Source: Paracoccus alkenifer (GTDB taxonomy: Bacteria > Pseudomonadota > Alphaproteobacteria > Rhodobacterales > Rhodobacteraceae). Taken from it: 64,000 nucleotides of DNA. The notes beneath the pieces are model-generated. The model saw only the letters and a program-made list of their open reading frames with translations, made no database searches and had not been told where the DNA came from. Shown here piece by piece: positions 45,055 to 52,828 of the stretch (positions within the stretch are counted from its first letter, which is position 1; every line of letters starts with the position of its first letter). Where the stretch lies: assembly GCF_900108405.1 (NCBI RefSeq), contig NZ_FNXG01000002.1:310001-374000 (forward strand), given 5' to 3'. The position numbers were made by a program, and so were the translations under genes.

Positions 45055-45068
45055 TTGACACAGGTCAA
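45055..45068. promoter_or_regulatory. FNR-like box in the hemN/fnrL divergent gap
   Basis: TTGAC-ACAG-GTCAA, a perfect 5-bp-arm palindrome with 4-nt spacer. It lies 36 nt from the hemN ATG and 28 nt from the fnrL ATG. It suits activation of hemN if transcription starts very near the hemN start codon. For fnrL it is too close to be a class II activator site, so autorepression is more likely. Confidence 0.75.
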
Positions 45069-45096
45069 GACCATCTCACTGGACAGCTGCCACCCC

Positions 45097-45831
45097 ATGC
45101 AGGTTCCCTGTGCGGATTGCCCGATCCGTTATCGCGCGGTCTGTGCCAGCTGCGAGGCGGGGGATCTGGACCGTCTGGACGCCAGCAAATATTACCGCCG
45201 CTATCAGGCCGGCCAGACCGTCGCGCTGGCGGGCGAGCGGATGGAGTTCGTGGCCTCGGTCGTCTCGGGCGTGGCGGGGCTGTCCCAGACGATGGAGGAC
45301 GGGCGCACCCAGATGGTCGGGCTGCTGCTGCCGTCGGATTTCCTGGGCCGGCCGGGGCGGGCGGTGGCGGCCTATGACGTGACCGCGCTGTCGGACCTGC
45401 TGCTGTGCTGTTTCCGCCGCAAGCCGTTCGAGGATCTGCTGCGTTCGAACCCGCGGATCTCGGGGCGACTGCTGGACATGACGCTGGACGACCTGGATGC
45501 GGCGCGCGAATGGCTGCTGCTGCTGGGGCGCAAATCGGCGCGCGAAAAGATCGCCTCGTTTCTGGTGATCCTGGCCCGGCGCACTGCGGCGCTGCGGCAG
45601 GCGGATCCGGCCGAGGTGCCCATGGACGGAATCGACATCGAGCTGCCGCTGACGCGCGAGGCGATGGCCGATTACCTTGGGTTGACGCTGGAAACCGTCA
45701 GTCGCCAGATCTCGGCGCTCAGGCGCGACGAGGTGATCCGGCTGTCTGGCAAGCGGCAGGTGATCGTGCCCGACTTTGCCCGGCTGGTCGCCGAAAGCGG
45801 CGATGATGCCGACGGCGGCCTGCCGATCTGA
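45097..45831 (+). CDS. fnrL: Fnr-type oxygen-sensing transcriptional regulator
   Basis: A 244-residue CRP/FNR-family regulator. The N-terminal cysteine cluster CADCPIRYRAVCASC (C5, C8, C16, C19) and a later Cys pair at 104-105 (LLLCCFRRKPF) supply [4Fe-4S] ligands. The cNMP-like beta roll (VVSGVAGLSQTMEDGRTQMVGLLLPSDFLGRPG) and dimer helix follow. The HTH recognition helix LETVSRQIS keeps the Glu, Ser and Arg that read TTGA half-sites. The family name FnrL/FnrP is by similarity. ATG 45097 is the only ATG near the start of homology; a TTG at 45055 would lie in the FNR box. The candidate regulon in this window is hemA, hemN, ccoN and ccoG. Confidence 0.93.
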   Translation: MQVPCADCPIRYRAVCASCEAGDLDRLDASKYYRRYQAGQTVALAGERMEFVASVVSGVAGLSQTMEDGRTQMVGLLLPSDFLGRPGRAVAAYDVTALSDLLLCCFRRKPFEDLLRSNPRISGRLLDMTLDDLDAAREWLLLLGRKSAREKIASFLVILARRTAALRQADPAEVPMDGIDIELPLTREAMADYLGLTLETVSRQISALRRDEVIRLSGKRQVIVPDFARLVAESGDDADGGLPI

Positions 45832-45877
45832 CCACGCCCGCCGCCGGACGCGCCCGCCGTTTGCCCCCGCCCCAGAA

Positions 45878-45894
45878 CGGCCGGCAGCGCCGGC
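45878..45894. terminator. hairpin between convergent fnrL and uspA
   Basis: GGCCGGC-agc-GCCGGCC, a 7-bp perfect stem, is followed on the + strand by ATCCTTTC. Possible shared terminator. Confidence 0.45.
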
Positions 45895-45921
45895 CATCCT
45901 TTCGCGCCGATCAGCACGCCA

Positions 45922-46761
45922 TCAGCGCGCCATCAACACCGGCAGCGTGGCATGTTCCAGCATCCGGCGGGTCACGCCGCCCAGAATCGCCTCGCGCAGG
46001 CGCGACTTGCTGTAGGCGCCGATCACCATCAGGTCGGCGCCGGTTTCGGTCGCGCGGCGGTTCAGCACCTCGGTCACGGTGGGCAGGGTCTTGGCCAGCA
46101 CCGCGATATTGGCGTTGACCCCGTGGCGGGTCAGCATCTGGCACAGCCGCCCGCCCGGGTCCGAGCCCTCGGGCGAATGGGGCGAGGGGTCCACAACCGC
46201 GATTTCCACCGTTTCGGCCATCTTGAGCAGCGGCATCGCGCGGCGGATGGCGTGCAGCGCCTCGTCGGACTGGTTCCAGCCGATCAGCACCCGCTTGCCG
46301 ACCGAATCGCCAAGCTCGGCCCCGCGCGGCAGCACCAGCGCGGGGGTGCCGCCCTCGAACAGTGCGGCTTCGACCACCGCTTCGGCGTCGGCGGGGGCGT
46401 CGGGGCCGTAGGGTTGGGCCTGCACCACCAGATCGACATAGCGCGCGCGCATCGCCACCAGCGACGACAACCCGCCGATCTGCGCCACCGCGCTGTCCAG
46501 CGACCAGCGAATGTCCTCGTGCGAGAGCTGCTCGCGCATTTCGGCCTCGATGGCCTCGGCGGTGGCCATGGCGCGGTCGACGGCCTCTTGAAACACATAG
46601 GCCGAGGCGCCGGCGTAGTAGTAGCCGGTCTGGGTGCGGTCGACGCCCAGGGCGAACACTTCGAGATGCGCATCCTCGCGCCGGGCCAGCGCCATGGCGG
46701 ATTCGAGCTGCGCGATCTGGCCGGTCTGGGTGATGACGGTAAGGATGGTCTTGTAGCCCAT
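45922..46761 (-). CDS. universal stress protein with two USP domains
   Basis: A 279-residue tandem UspA protein. Domain 1 is about residues 1-140 ([36 protein letters not shown]). Domain 2 is about 150-279 ([24 protein letters not shown] and the nucleotide-loop-like [34 protein letters not shown]). The terminal G-x2-x-G-x9-G-(S/T)-like loop is partly kept, so ATP binding is possible. It is divergent from ccoN across 190 nt with an FNR-like box, as in related bacteria, and so may respond to low oxygen. Confidence 0.9.
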   Translation of the reverse strand: MGYKTILTVITQTGQIAQLESAMALARREDAHLEVFALGVDRTQTGYYYAGASAYVFQEAVDRAMATAEAIEAEMREQLSHEDIRWSLDSAVAQIGGLSSLVAMRARYVDLVVQAQPYGPDAPADAEAVVEAALFEGGTPALVLPRGAELGDSVGKRVLIGWNQSDEALHAIRRAMPLLKMAETVEIAVVDPSPHSPEGSDPGGRLCQMLTRHGVNANIAVLAKTLPTVTEVLNRRATETGADLMVIGAYSKSRLREAILGGVTRRMLEHATLPVLMAR

Positions 46762-46832
46762 TGCGCTGCTCCATTCTGGTCGGGCTGCCTGCCCGCGGGG
46801 GCGACCTTACGCCGCAGTTTGCCCCCCTTTGA

Positions 46833-46846
46833 TTGACCTAGATCAA
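46833..46846. promoter_or_regulatory. FNR-like box upstream of ccoN
   Basis: TTGAC-CTAG-ATCAA, 9 of 10 consensus positions, is located 106 nt before the ccoN ATG and 72 nt before the uspA ATG. CATAGA at 46867-46872 is a weak -10 at about class II spacing for ccoN. Confidence 0.8.
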
Positions 46847-46951
46847 GGATTGGTCAAGTTTCGGTCCATAGAGCACACGGGCACGACGGTTTGCCGGGTC
46901 GCCACCTTGGCGATTCGGCAATGCCGTTTCGACACGAAGGATACCGACACG

Positions 46952-48568
46952 ATGTGGGATAGCTTGAAGCTGATCGTGCTGGGCGCGATTGCGGTGTTCG
47001 CCGCGATCGCCGCCAACTACGCGCGCGATCTGGCATTTATGGTGGCAGCGCTGATTGTGATGCTGGCCGCGGGCGCTGCGTTCCTGTGGACCATGCGGAC
47101 CATGGACGATCCGAACCGCCGGCTTGCGCTGGCCAACGCGGAATCCGAATACATGGACGGCGTGATTCGTGCCGGCGTGATCGCCACCGCGGGCTGGGCC
47201 GTCGTGGGGTTCCTGGTGGGCGTCATCATCGCCGCCCAGCAGGCGTGGCCGGTGCTGAACCTGTCCGAGTGGACCGCCGGCTATACCAACTTTGGCCGGC
47301 TGCGTCCGCTGCACACCTCGGCGGTGATCTTTGCCTTTGGCGGCAACGCGCTGATCGCGACCTCGTTCTATGTGGTGCAGCGGACCTCGGCCACGCGGCT
47401 GTGGGGCGGCAATGCGGCCTGGTTCGTGTTCTGGGGCTATAACCTGTTCATCGTGCTGGCCGCGTCGGGCTATGTGCTGGGTGCCACCCATTCCAAGGAA
47501 TACGCCGAACCCGAATGGTATGCCGACTGGCTGCTGACCGTGGTGTGGGTGACCTATCTGGCGGTGTTCCTGGGCACGATCATGAAGCGGCGCGAACCCC
47601 ACATCTACGTCGCCAACTGGTTCTACCTGTCCTTCATCGTGACCATTGCGATGCTGCATGTGGTCAACAACCTTGCGATTCCGGTGTCGGTGTTCGGGTC
47701 CAAGTCCGTGCAGCTGTTCTCGGGCGTGCAGGACGCCATGACGCAGTGGTGGTATGGCCACAACGCCGTGGGCTTTTTCCTGACCGCGGGTTTCCTGGGG
47801 ATGATGTATTATTTCATCCCCAAGCAGGCCGAGCGCCCGGTCTACAGCTACAAGCTGTCGATCATCCACTTCTGGGCGCTGATCTTCATGTATATCTGGG
47901 CGGGCCCGCACCACCTGCATTATACCGCGCTGCCGCAATGGGCCGCGACGCTGGGGATGGTGTTCTCGATCATGCTGTGGATGCCCAGCTGGGGCGGCAT
48001 GATCAACGGGCTGATGACGCTGTCGGGCGCCTGGGACAAGCTGCGCACCGACCCGATCATCCGCATGATGGTCGTCGCGGTGGGCTTTTACGGCATGGCG
48101 ACCTTTGAAGGGCCGATGATGTCGATCAAGGCCGTGAACTCGCTGTCGCACTATACCGACTGGACCATCGGCCATGTCCATTCCGGGGCGCTGGGCTGGA
48201 ACGGCATGATCACCTTTGGCGCGCTTTACTATCTGGTGCCGCGGCTGTGGGGGCGCGAGCGGCTGTATTCGCTGTCGCTGGTCAGCTGGCACTTCTGGCT
48301 CGCCACCATCGGGCTGGTGCTTTACGCCTCGTCCATGTGGGTGTCGGGCATCATGGAGGGGCTGATGTGGCGCGAGGTCGACACCCAGGGCTTCCTGGTC
48401 AACGCCTTTGCCGACACGGTGGTCGCCAAATATCCGATGCTGGTGGTGCGGACGCTGGGCGGGGTGTTCTATCTGACCGGCGGGATCATCATGTGCTGGA
48501 ATCTCTGGGCCACGGTTGCCCGCCAGCCGCGCGTCGCGTTGAACCGCGTCGCCGTGCCGGCAGAATAA
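46952..48568 (+). CDS. ccoN: cbb3-type cytochrome c oxidase subunit I
   Basis: A 538-residue catalytic heme-copper subunit with about 12-14 membrane helices, reducing O2 at the high-spin heme b3-CuB centre. Conserved parts include [21 protein letters not shown] (low-spin heme His), [23 protein letters not shown], the CuB His pair in [15 protein letters not shown], and [21 protein letters not shown] near the heme ligands. The start at ATG 46952 follows GAAGGATACC. First gene of ccoNOQP, behind an FNR-like box. Confidence 0.97.
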   Translation: MWDSLKLIVLGAIAVFAAIAANYARDLAFMVAALIVMLAAGAAFLWTMRTMDDPNRRLALANAESEYMDGVIRAGVIATAGWAVVGFLVGVIIAAQQAWPVLNLSEWTAGYTNFGRLRPLHTSAVIFAFGGNALIATSFYVVQRTSATRLWGGNAAWFVFWGYNLFIVLAASGYVLGATHSKEYAEPEWYADWLLTVVWVTYLAVFLGTIMKRREPHIYVANWFYLSFIVTIAMLHVVNNLAIPVSVFGSKSVQLFSGVQDAMTQWWYGHNAVGFFLTAGFLGMMYYFIPKQAERPVYSYKLSIIHFWALIFMYIWAGPHHLHYTALPQWAATLGMVFSIMLWMPSWGGMINGLMTLSGAWDKLRTDPIIRMMVVAVGFYGMATFEGPMMSIKAVNSLSHYTDWTIGHVHSGALGWNGMITFGALYYLVPRLWGRERLYSLSLVSWHFWLATIGLVLYASSMWVSGIMEGLMWREVDTQGFLVNAFADTVVAKYPMLVVRTLGGVFYLTGGIIMCWNLWATVARQPRVALNRVAVPAE

Positions 48569-48583
48569 GGAAAGACGGGAATC

Positions 48584-49309
48584 ATGGCCCTTCTCGACCA
48601 TCACAAGATCATCGAAAAGAACGCGACGCTGCTGCTGGTGTTTTCGTTCCTCGTCGTCGCCATCGGCGGCATCGTGCAGATCGCCCCGTTGTTCTATCTG
48701 GAAAACACCATCGAAAAGGTCGAGGGAATGCGTCCCTATACGCCCCTCGAACTGACCGGCCGCGACATCTATGTCCGCGAGGGCTGTTATACCTGCCACA
48801 GCCAGATGATCCGCCCCATGCGCGACGAGGTCGAACGCTACGGGCATTACAGCCTTGCCGCGGAATCGATGTATGACCACCCGTTCCAGTGGGGCTCCAA
48901 GCGCACCGGGCCGGACCTGGCCCGGGTGGGCGGGCGCTATTCGGACGAATGGCACGTCGACCATCTGGTCAACCCGCAGTCGGTGGTGCCGGAATCGATC
49001 ATGCCCGGCTACGGGTTTTTGCTGAACCGCCCGCTCGACGCGAAATACATCGGGGACCGGCTGGTCGCCGACCGCCGCGTCGGCGTGCCCTATACCGACG
49101 ACATGATCGCCGAGGCGCGGGCCGATTTCCTGGCGCAGGCGGACCCGGATGCGGACAGCTCGGGGCTGGAAGAGCGGTATCCCGACGTGCAGCAGCGCAA
49201 TTTCGACCGCCAGCCCGGCGTCAGCGAAATGGACGCGCTGGTCGCCTATCTACAGGTTCTGGGCACGATGGTCGATTTCACGACCTTCCAGCCCGACCAG
49301 CATCGCTGA
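48584..49309 (+). CDS. ccoO: cbb3-type cytochrome c oxidase subunit II (monoheme)
   Basis: A 241-residue membrane-anchored cytochrome c. One N-terminal transmembrane helix (about 15-38) is followed by the periplasmic domain with a single heme site CYTCH (68-72) and the distal Met ligand region [37 protein letters not shown] and [20 protein letters not shown] are family hallmarks. It is 15 nt after ccoN. It passes electrons from CcoP to CcoN. Confidence 0.97.
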   Translation: MALLDHHKIIEKNATLLLVFSFLVVAIGGIVQIAPLFYLENTIEKVEGMRPYTPLELTGRDIYVREGCYTCHSQMIRPMRDEVERYGHYSLAAESMYDHPFQWGSKRTGPDLARVGGRYSDEWHVDHLVNPQSVVPESIMPGYGFLLNRPLDAKYIGDRLVADRRVGVPYTDDMIAEARADFLAQADPDADSSGLEERYPDVQQRNFDRQPGVSEMDALVAYLQVLGTMVDFTTFQPDQHR

Positions 49310-49321
49310 CGGGCAGGGGGC

Positions 49322-49525
49322 ATGGAGCGTTATACCTTCCTGCGCCAGCTTGCCGACAGCTGGGTGCTGCTGGCGCTGACACTGGTGTTCATCGGGGTGA
49401 TCCTGTTCGTGTGGCGCCCCGGCGCGCGCCGGCAGCAACGGGACGCCGCCGAGAGCATCTTCCGCAACGAGACGAAACCCGCCCCTGAGGACAGGGACGC
49501 GAAGGACCGCAAGGAGGTCGACTGA
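49322..49525 (+). CDS. ccoQ: cbb3-type oxidase small subunit CcoQ
   Basis: A 67-residue protein with one membrane helix (about 13-31, [21 protein letters not shown]) and a charged cytoplasmic tail ending KDRKEVD. CcoQ stabilises the assembled oxidase, particularly under oxygen. Its stop overlaps the ccoP start (TGATG). Confidence 0.93.
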   Translation: MERYTFLRQLADSWVLLALTLVFIGVILFVWRPGARRQQRDAAESIFRNETKPAPEDRDAKDRKEVD

Positions 49526-50637
49526 TGGCCGATCCGAAAGACGAAACCCCAGGGCCGACCCCGCATGACCGCCAGGTCGCCGAAAACCTGGGTGTCAGCG
49601 CCGACGATCCGCACACCAGCCCCGCGAACCCGGAAAACCGGATCTCGCTGGAACGGCAGGCCGCCGACGCGGAAAACGCCGAACAGATCCTGCGCAACGT
49701 CCCCGACCATATCGTGGGCGTGAAGCCGCGGTCCGAGCGTGAGCCGCGCCGCAAGGTCACCCGCCGGGTCGGCAAGAAAATCGTCGAGGTCCAGTCCACC
49801 GGCCACAGCTGGGACGGGATCGAGGAATACGACAACCCGCTGCCGCGCTGGTGGCTGTGGACGTTTTACGTCACCATCGTCTGGGCGCTGGTCTATGCGC
49901 TGGCGTTCCCGGCCGTGCCGCTGCTCAAGGGCACCACGCAGGGGTTCCTTGGCTACACGCCCCGCGATCAGGTCGAGGCCGAGATCCGCCGCTTCGACGA
50001 GGCGAATGCCCCGGTCGAGACCCGTCTGGCCTCGGTCGAGCTGACCGATATCCAGGGCGACCCGGAACTGCTGAACTATGCCAACAACGCCGGCGCCGCG
50101 GTGTTTCGCACCTATTGCGCGCAGTGCCACGGCTCGGGCGCGGGCGGCAATCCGGGCTATCCGAACCTGCTGGACAACGATTGGCTGTGGGGCGGCTCGA
50201 TCGAGGACATCCACCTGACGGTGATGCACGGTATCCGCAGCCCGGACGACGACGACACCCGCTATTCGGAAATGCCGCGTTTCGGCATCGACGGGTTGCT
50301 GGACGACCGCGAAATCGACCAGGTGACGCAATATGTGCTGTCGCTGGCGGGGTTGCCGCACAAACAGTCCCTGGCCAGGGACGGCGCCGAGGTGTTCGAG
50401 GACCAATGCGTCGCCTGCCACGCCGAGGACGGCACCGGCGACCGGATGCAGGGCGCGCCCGACCTGACCGATGCGGTCTGGCTGTATAACGTCGATGGTC
50501 AGGCCGACGAGGCCACGATCCGCCGGATCATCCACGACGGCCCCTTTGGCGTGATGCCGGCATGGTCGGGCCGCCTGTCCGAAAGCCATATCCGCGCGGT
50601 CTCGGCCTATGTGCACGGGCTTGGCGGGGGCGAGTGA
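49525..50637 (+). CDS. ccoP: cbb3-type cytochrome c oxidase subunit III (diheme)
   Basis: A 370-residue electron-entry subunit. The canonical N-terminus [19 protein letters not shown] sits at residues 92-110, the membrane helix follows (about 110-132), and two periplasmic heme sites are CAQCH (198-202) and CVACH (295-299) with Met ligands in EMPRF and GVMPAW. Most CcoP proteins are about 290 residues. Here about 85 extra hydrophilic residues precede the conserved start and contain an acidic stretch and a basic patch ([17 protein letters not shown]). No internal ATG could restore the short form, and the coupling to ccoQ supports the long start. Confidence 0.95.
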   Translation: MADPKDETPGPTPHDRQVAENLGVSADDPHTSPANPENRISLERQAADAENAEQILRNVPDHIVGVKPRSEREPRRKVTRRVGKKIVEVQSTGHSWDGIEEYDNPLPRWWLWTFYVTIVWALVYALAFPAVPLLKGTTQGFLGYTPRDQVEAEIRRFDEANAPVETRLASVELTDIQGDPELLNYANNAGAAVFRTYCAQCHGSGAGGNPGYPNLLDNDWLWGGSIEDIHLTVMHGIRSPDDDDTRYSEMPRFGIDGLLDDREIDQVTQYVLSLAGLPHKQSLARDGAEVFEDQCVACHAEDGTGDRMQGAPDLTDAVWLYNVDGQADEATIRRIIHDGPFGVMPAWSGRLSESHIRAVSAYVHGLGGGE

Positions 50638-50837
50638 TCGCGCGCAGCCGCTGACGGCATCGACCACTCCGCCGCCATGGCGGTTGCGCTGAACCAGCAG
50701 CGGGTGTGCCCTCGGGCGCGCCCGTTCGATGGCTTTCGCCATCCGGCAGGCGTCCGGCACGGGTCCGGCATGGCGTGCTGCGACAAAACGCCCCTCAAAT
50801 CGCCGGGGGTTGTTTCGTATATGACAGCCGGCGGCCC

Positions 50838-50877
50838 TTGACCAAAGTCAACGCCGTCCCGGCAGGGCGCGTATGAT
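50838..50877 (+). promoter_or_regulatory. FNR-dependent promoter of ccoGHIS
   Basis: The box TTGAC-CAAA-GTCAA (50838-50851) is followed at class II spacing by a good -10, TATGAT (50872-50877), 23 nt before the ccoG ATG. The 263-nt gap between ccoP and ccoG has no gene. Confidence 0.82.
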
Positions 50878-50900
50878 ACCCTGCCCAACAGGAGCGACGG

Positions 50901-52361
50901 ATGTCCACGACCGAGCAGGAACCCCCACGCCTCTATGCGGCGCGCGAACCCATCTTTCCGCGCCGGGTGAAGGGAAAGTTCCGAAGCCTCAAATGGGTGC
51001 TGATGGCGGTGACGCTGGGCATCTACTACATCACCCCATGGATCCGCTGGGACCGGGGGCCGGGCCTGCCCGATCAGGCGGTGCTGGTGGATCTGGCCAA
51101 CCGCCGCTTTTTCTTTTTCTGGATCGAGATCTGGCCGCACGAGTTCTATTTCGTCGCGGGCCTGCTGATCATGGCCGGGCTGGGGCTGTTTCTGTTCACC
51201 TCGGCGCTGGGGCGGGTGTGGTGCGGCTATGCCTGTCCGCAGACGGTCTGGACCGACCTGTTCCTGATGGTCGAGCGCTGGGTCGAGGGCGACCGCAACG
51301 CCCAGATCCGGCTGTATGAACAGGGTTGGGACGCCCGAAAGGCGCGGCTGCGGGCGGTGAAATGGGCCGCGTGGCTGCTGATCGGGCTGCTGACCGGCGG
51401 CGCCTGGGTGTTCTATTTCGCCGATGCGCCGACGCTGCTGCGCGACCTGGTCACCGGCCACGGCCACCCCATCGCCTATTCCACCATCGCGATCATGACC
51501 GGGACCACCTTTTTCTTTGGCGGTTTCGCGCGCGAGCAGATCTGCATCTACGCCTGTCCCTGGCCGCGGATTCAGGGCGCCATGATGGACGAGGACACGC
51601 TGACCGTCGCCTATCGCGAATGGCGGGGCGAGCCGCGCGGCAAGATCGCCAAGGGCGAGGCCACGAAATCCGACAGCCCCGCCGGGCTCAAGGGCGACTG
51701 CATCGACTGCCTTGCCTGCGTCCACGTCTGCCCGATGGGCATCGACATCCGCGACGGCCAGCAGCTGGAATGCATCACCTGCGCGTTGTGCATCGACGCC
51801 TGCGACGATGTGATGGCCCGGATCGGCAAGCCGCGCGGGCTGATCGACTATATGGCGCTCAAGGACGAACACGCCGAAAAGACCGGGCAAGAGGGCGATT
51901 CGCTGTGGCGCCATGTGCTGCGCCCGCGCACTTTGCTGTATTTCACCCTGTGGTCGGCGATCGGCGTGGGGTTGATCGTGGCGCTTTTCCTGCGCTCGCC
52001 CTATGATCTGAACGTGTCCCCGATCCGCAACCCGCTGTATGTCACCATGTCCGACGGCTCGATCCGCAACACCTATGAACTGCGGCTGCGCAACAAGCAG
52101 GGCGAGGAAAAGACCTTTGCCGTCGGCGTCAGCGATGCCAGGGGCGCGCCGCTGACCGGGCTTGAGCTGGCGCTTGAGGGCAGCGAGGGCACCGTGACCG
52201 TCGCGCAGGACGCCACCTATGAACAGCGCGTCTATCTGACCGCGCCGGCCGGATCGGTGCTGGCCGACGGGGCGCAGACCGGGCTGGTGCTGTGGATCGA
52301 GGATGTCGAGTCCGGCCGCCGCGCCGCGGTGGATACCGTGTTCCAGGGAAGGGGGCGATGA
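50901..52361 (+). CDS. ccoG: cbb3 oxidase accessory protein CcoG (RdxB/FixG)
   Basis: A 486-residue membrane-bound polyferredoxin with about five helices. Two [4Fe-4S] motifs are visible, CIDCLACVHVCPMGID and CITCALCIDACDDV, together with membrane-loop cysteines CGYACPQTVW and CIYACPWPRIQG. A C-terminal Ig-like FixG domain follows (about 375-486). CcoG reduces Cu(II) for delivery to the oxidase CuB site. ATG 50901 follows GGAGCGACGG. It heads an overlapping ccoGHIS operon with its own FNR-like promoter. Confidence 0.96.
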   Translation: MSTTEQEPPRLYAAREPIFPRRVKGKFRSLKWVLMAVTLGIYYITPWIRWDRGPGLPDQAVLVDLANRRFFFFWIEIWPHEFYFVAGLLIMAGLGLFLFTSALGRVWCGYACPQTVWTDLFLMVERWVEGDRNAQIRLYEQGWDARKARLRAVKWAAWLLIGLLTGGAWVFYFADAPTLLRDLVTGHGHPIAYSTIAIMTGTTFFFGGFAREQICIYACPWPRIQGAMMDEDTLTVAYREWRGEPRGKIAKGEATKSDSPAGLKGDCIDCLACVHVCPMGIDIRDGQQLECITCALCIDACDDVMARIGKPRGLIDYMALKDEHAEKTGQEGDSLWRHVLRPRTLLYFTLWSAIGVGLIVALFLRSPYDLNVSPIRNPLYVTMSDGSIRNTYELRLRNKQGEEKTFAVGVSDARGAPLTGLELALEGSEGTVTVAQDATYEQRVYLTAPAGSVLADGAQTGLVLWIEDVESGRRAAVDTVFQGRGR

Positions 52362-52828
52362 TGACACGCGAATTGACGGGCCGGCACGTGCTGGCAATTG
52401 TCCTGTGCGCATTCGGCGTGATCGTGGGGGTGAACCTGCTGATGGCCTTCAAGGCGGTCAGCACCTTTCCGGGGCTGGAAACCGCGAACAGCTATGTCGC
52501 CTCGCAAAAATTCGACGTCGAGCGGGCGGCGCAGCAGGCACTGGGCTGGACCGTCACCCCGCAATACGACGGGGCCGAGCTGACGCTGATGATCCGCGAC
52601 CAGCACGGCAACCCGGCGCGGGTGCGTTCGCTTGACGCCAGCATCGGGCGGCCCACCCATGTGCGCGACGACCAGACGCCGCAGTTCAGCTACGAGAACG
52701 GGATGTTCCGGGCACCCGTGGCGCTTGCCCCCGGAAACTGGATCATCCACGTCACCGCCGAGGCGTGGGACGGCACGCAGTTCCGCCAGCGCATCGACCA
52801 TTTCTCGGGCAGCCGGGTAAAGGGATGA
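52358..52828 (+). CDS. ccoH: cbb3 oxidase assembly protein CcoH (FixH)
   Basis: A 156-residue protein with one N-terminal membrane helix (about 10-32, HVLAIVLCAFGVIVGVNLLMAFKAV) and the FixH periplasmic domain (PGLETANSYVASQKFDVERAAQQALGW...). It is required for stable assembly of the cbb3 complex and interacts with CcoN. The start overlaps the ccoG stop (ATGA) and a second ATG follows at 52361. Its stop overlaps ccoI. Confidence 0.93.
   Translation: MMTRELTGRHVLAIVLCAFGVIVGVNLLMAFKAVSTFPGLETANSYVASQKFDVERAAQQALGWTVTPQYDGAELTLMIRDQHGNPARVRSLDASIGRPTHVRDDQTPQFSYENGMFRAPVALAPGNWIIHVTAEAWDGTQFRQRIDHFSGSRVKG

Noticed and set aside
46838-48964. A 708-codon minus-strand frame opposite ccoN and ccoO
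   Set aside because: His/Arg/Gln-rich shadow translation of two unmistakable oxidase genes; no RBS or domain.
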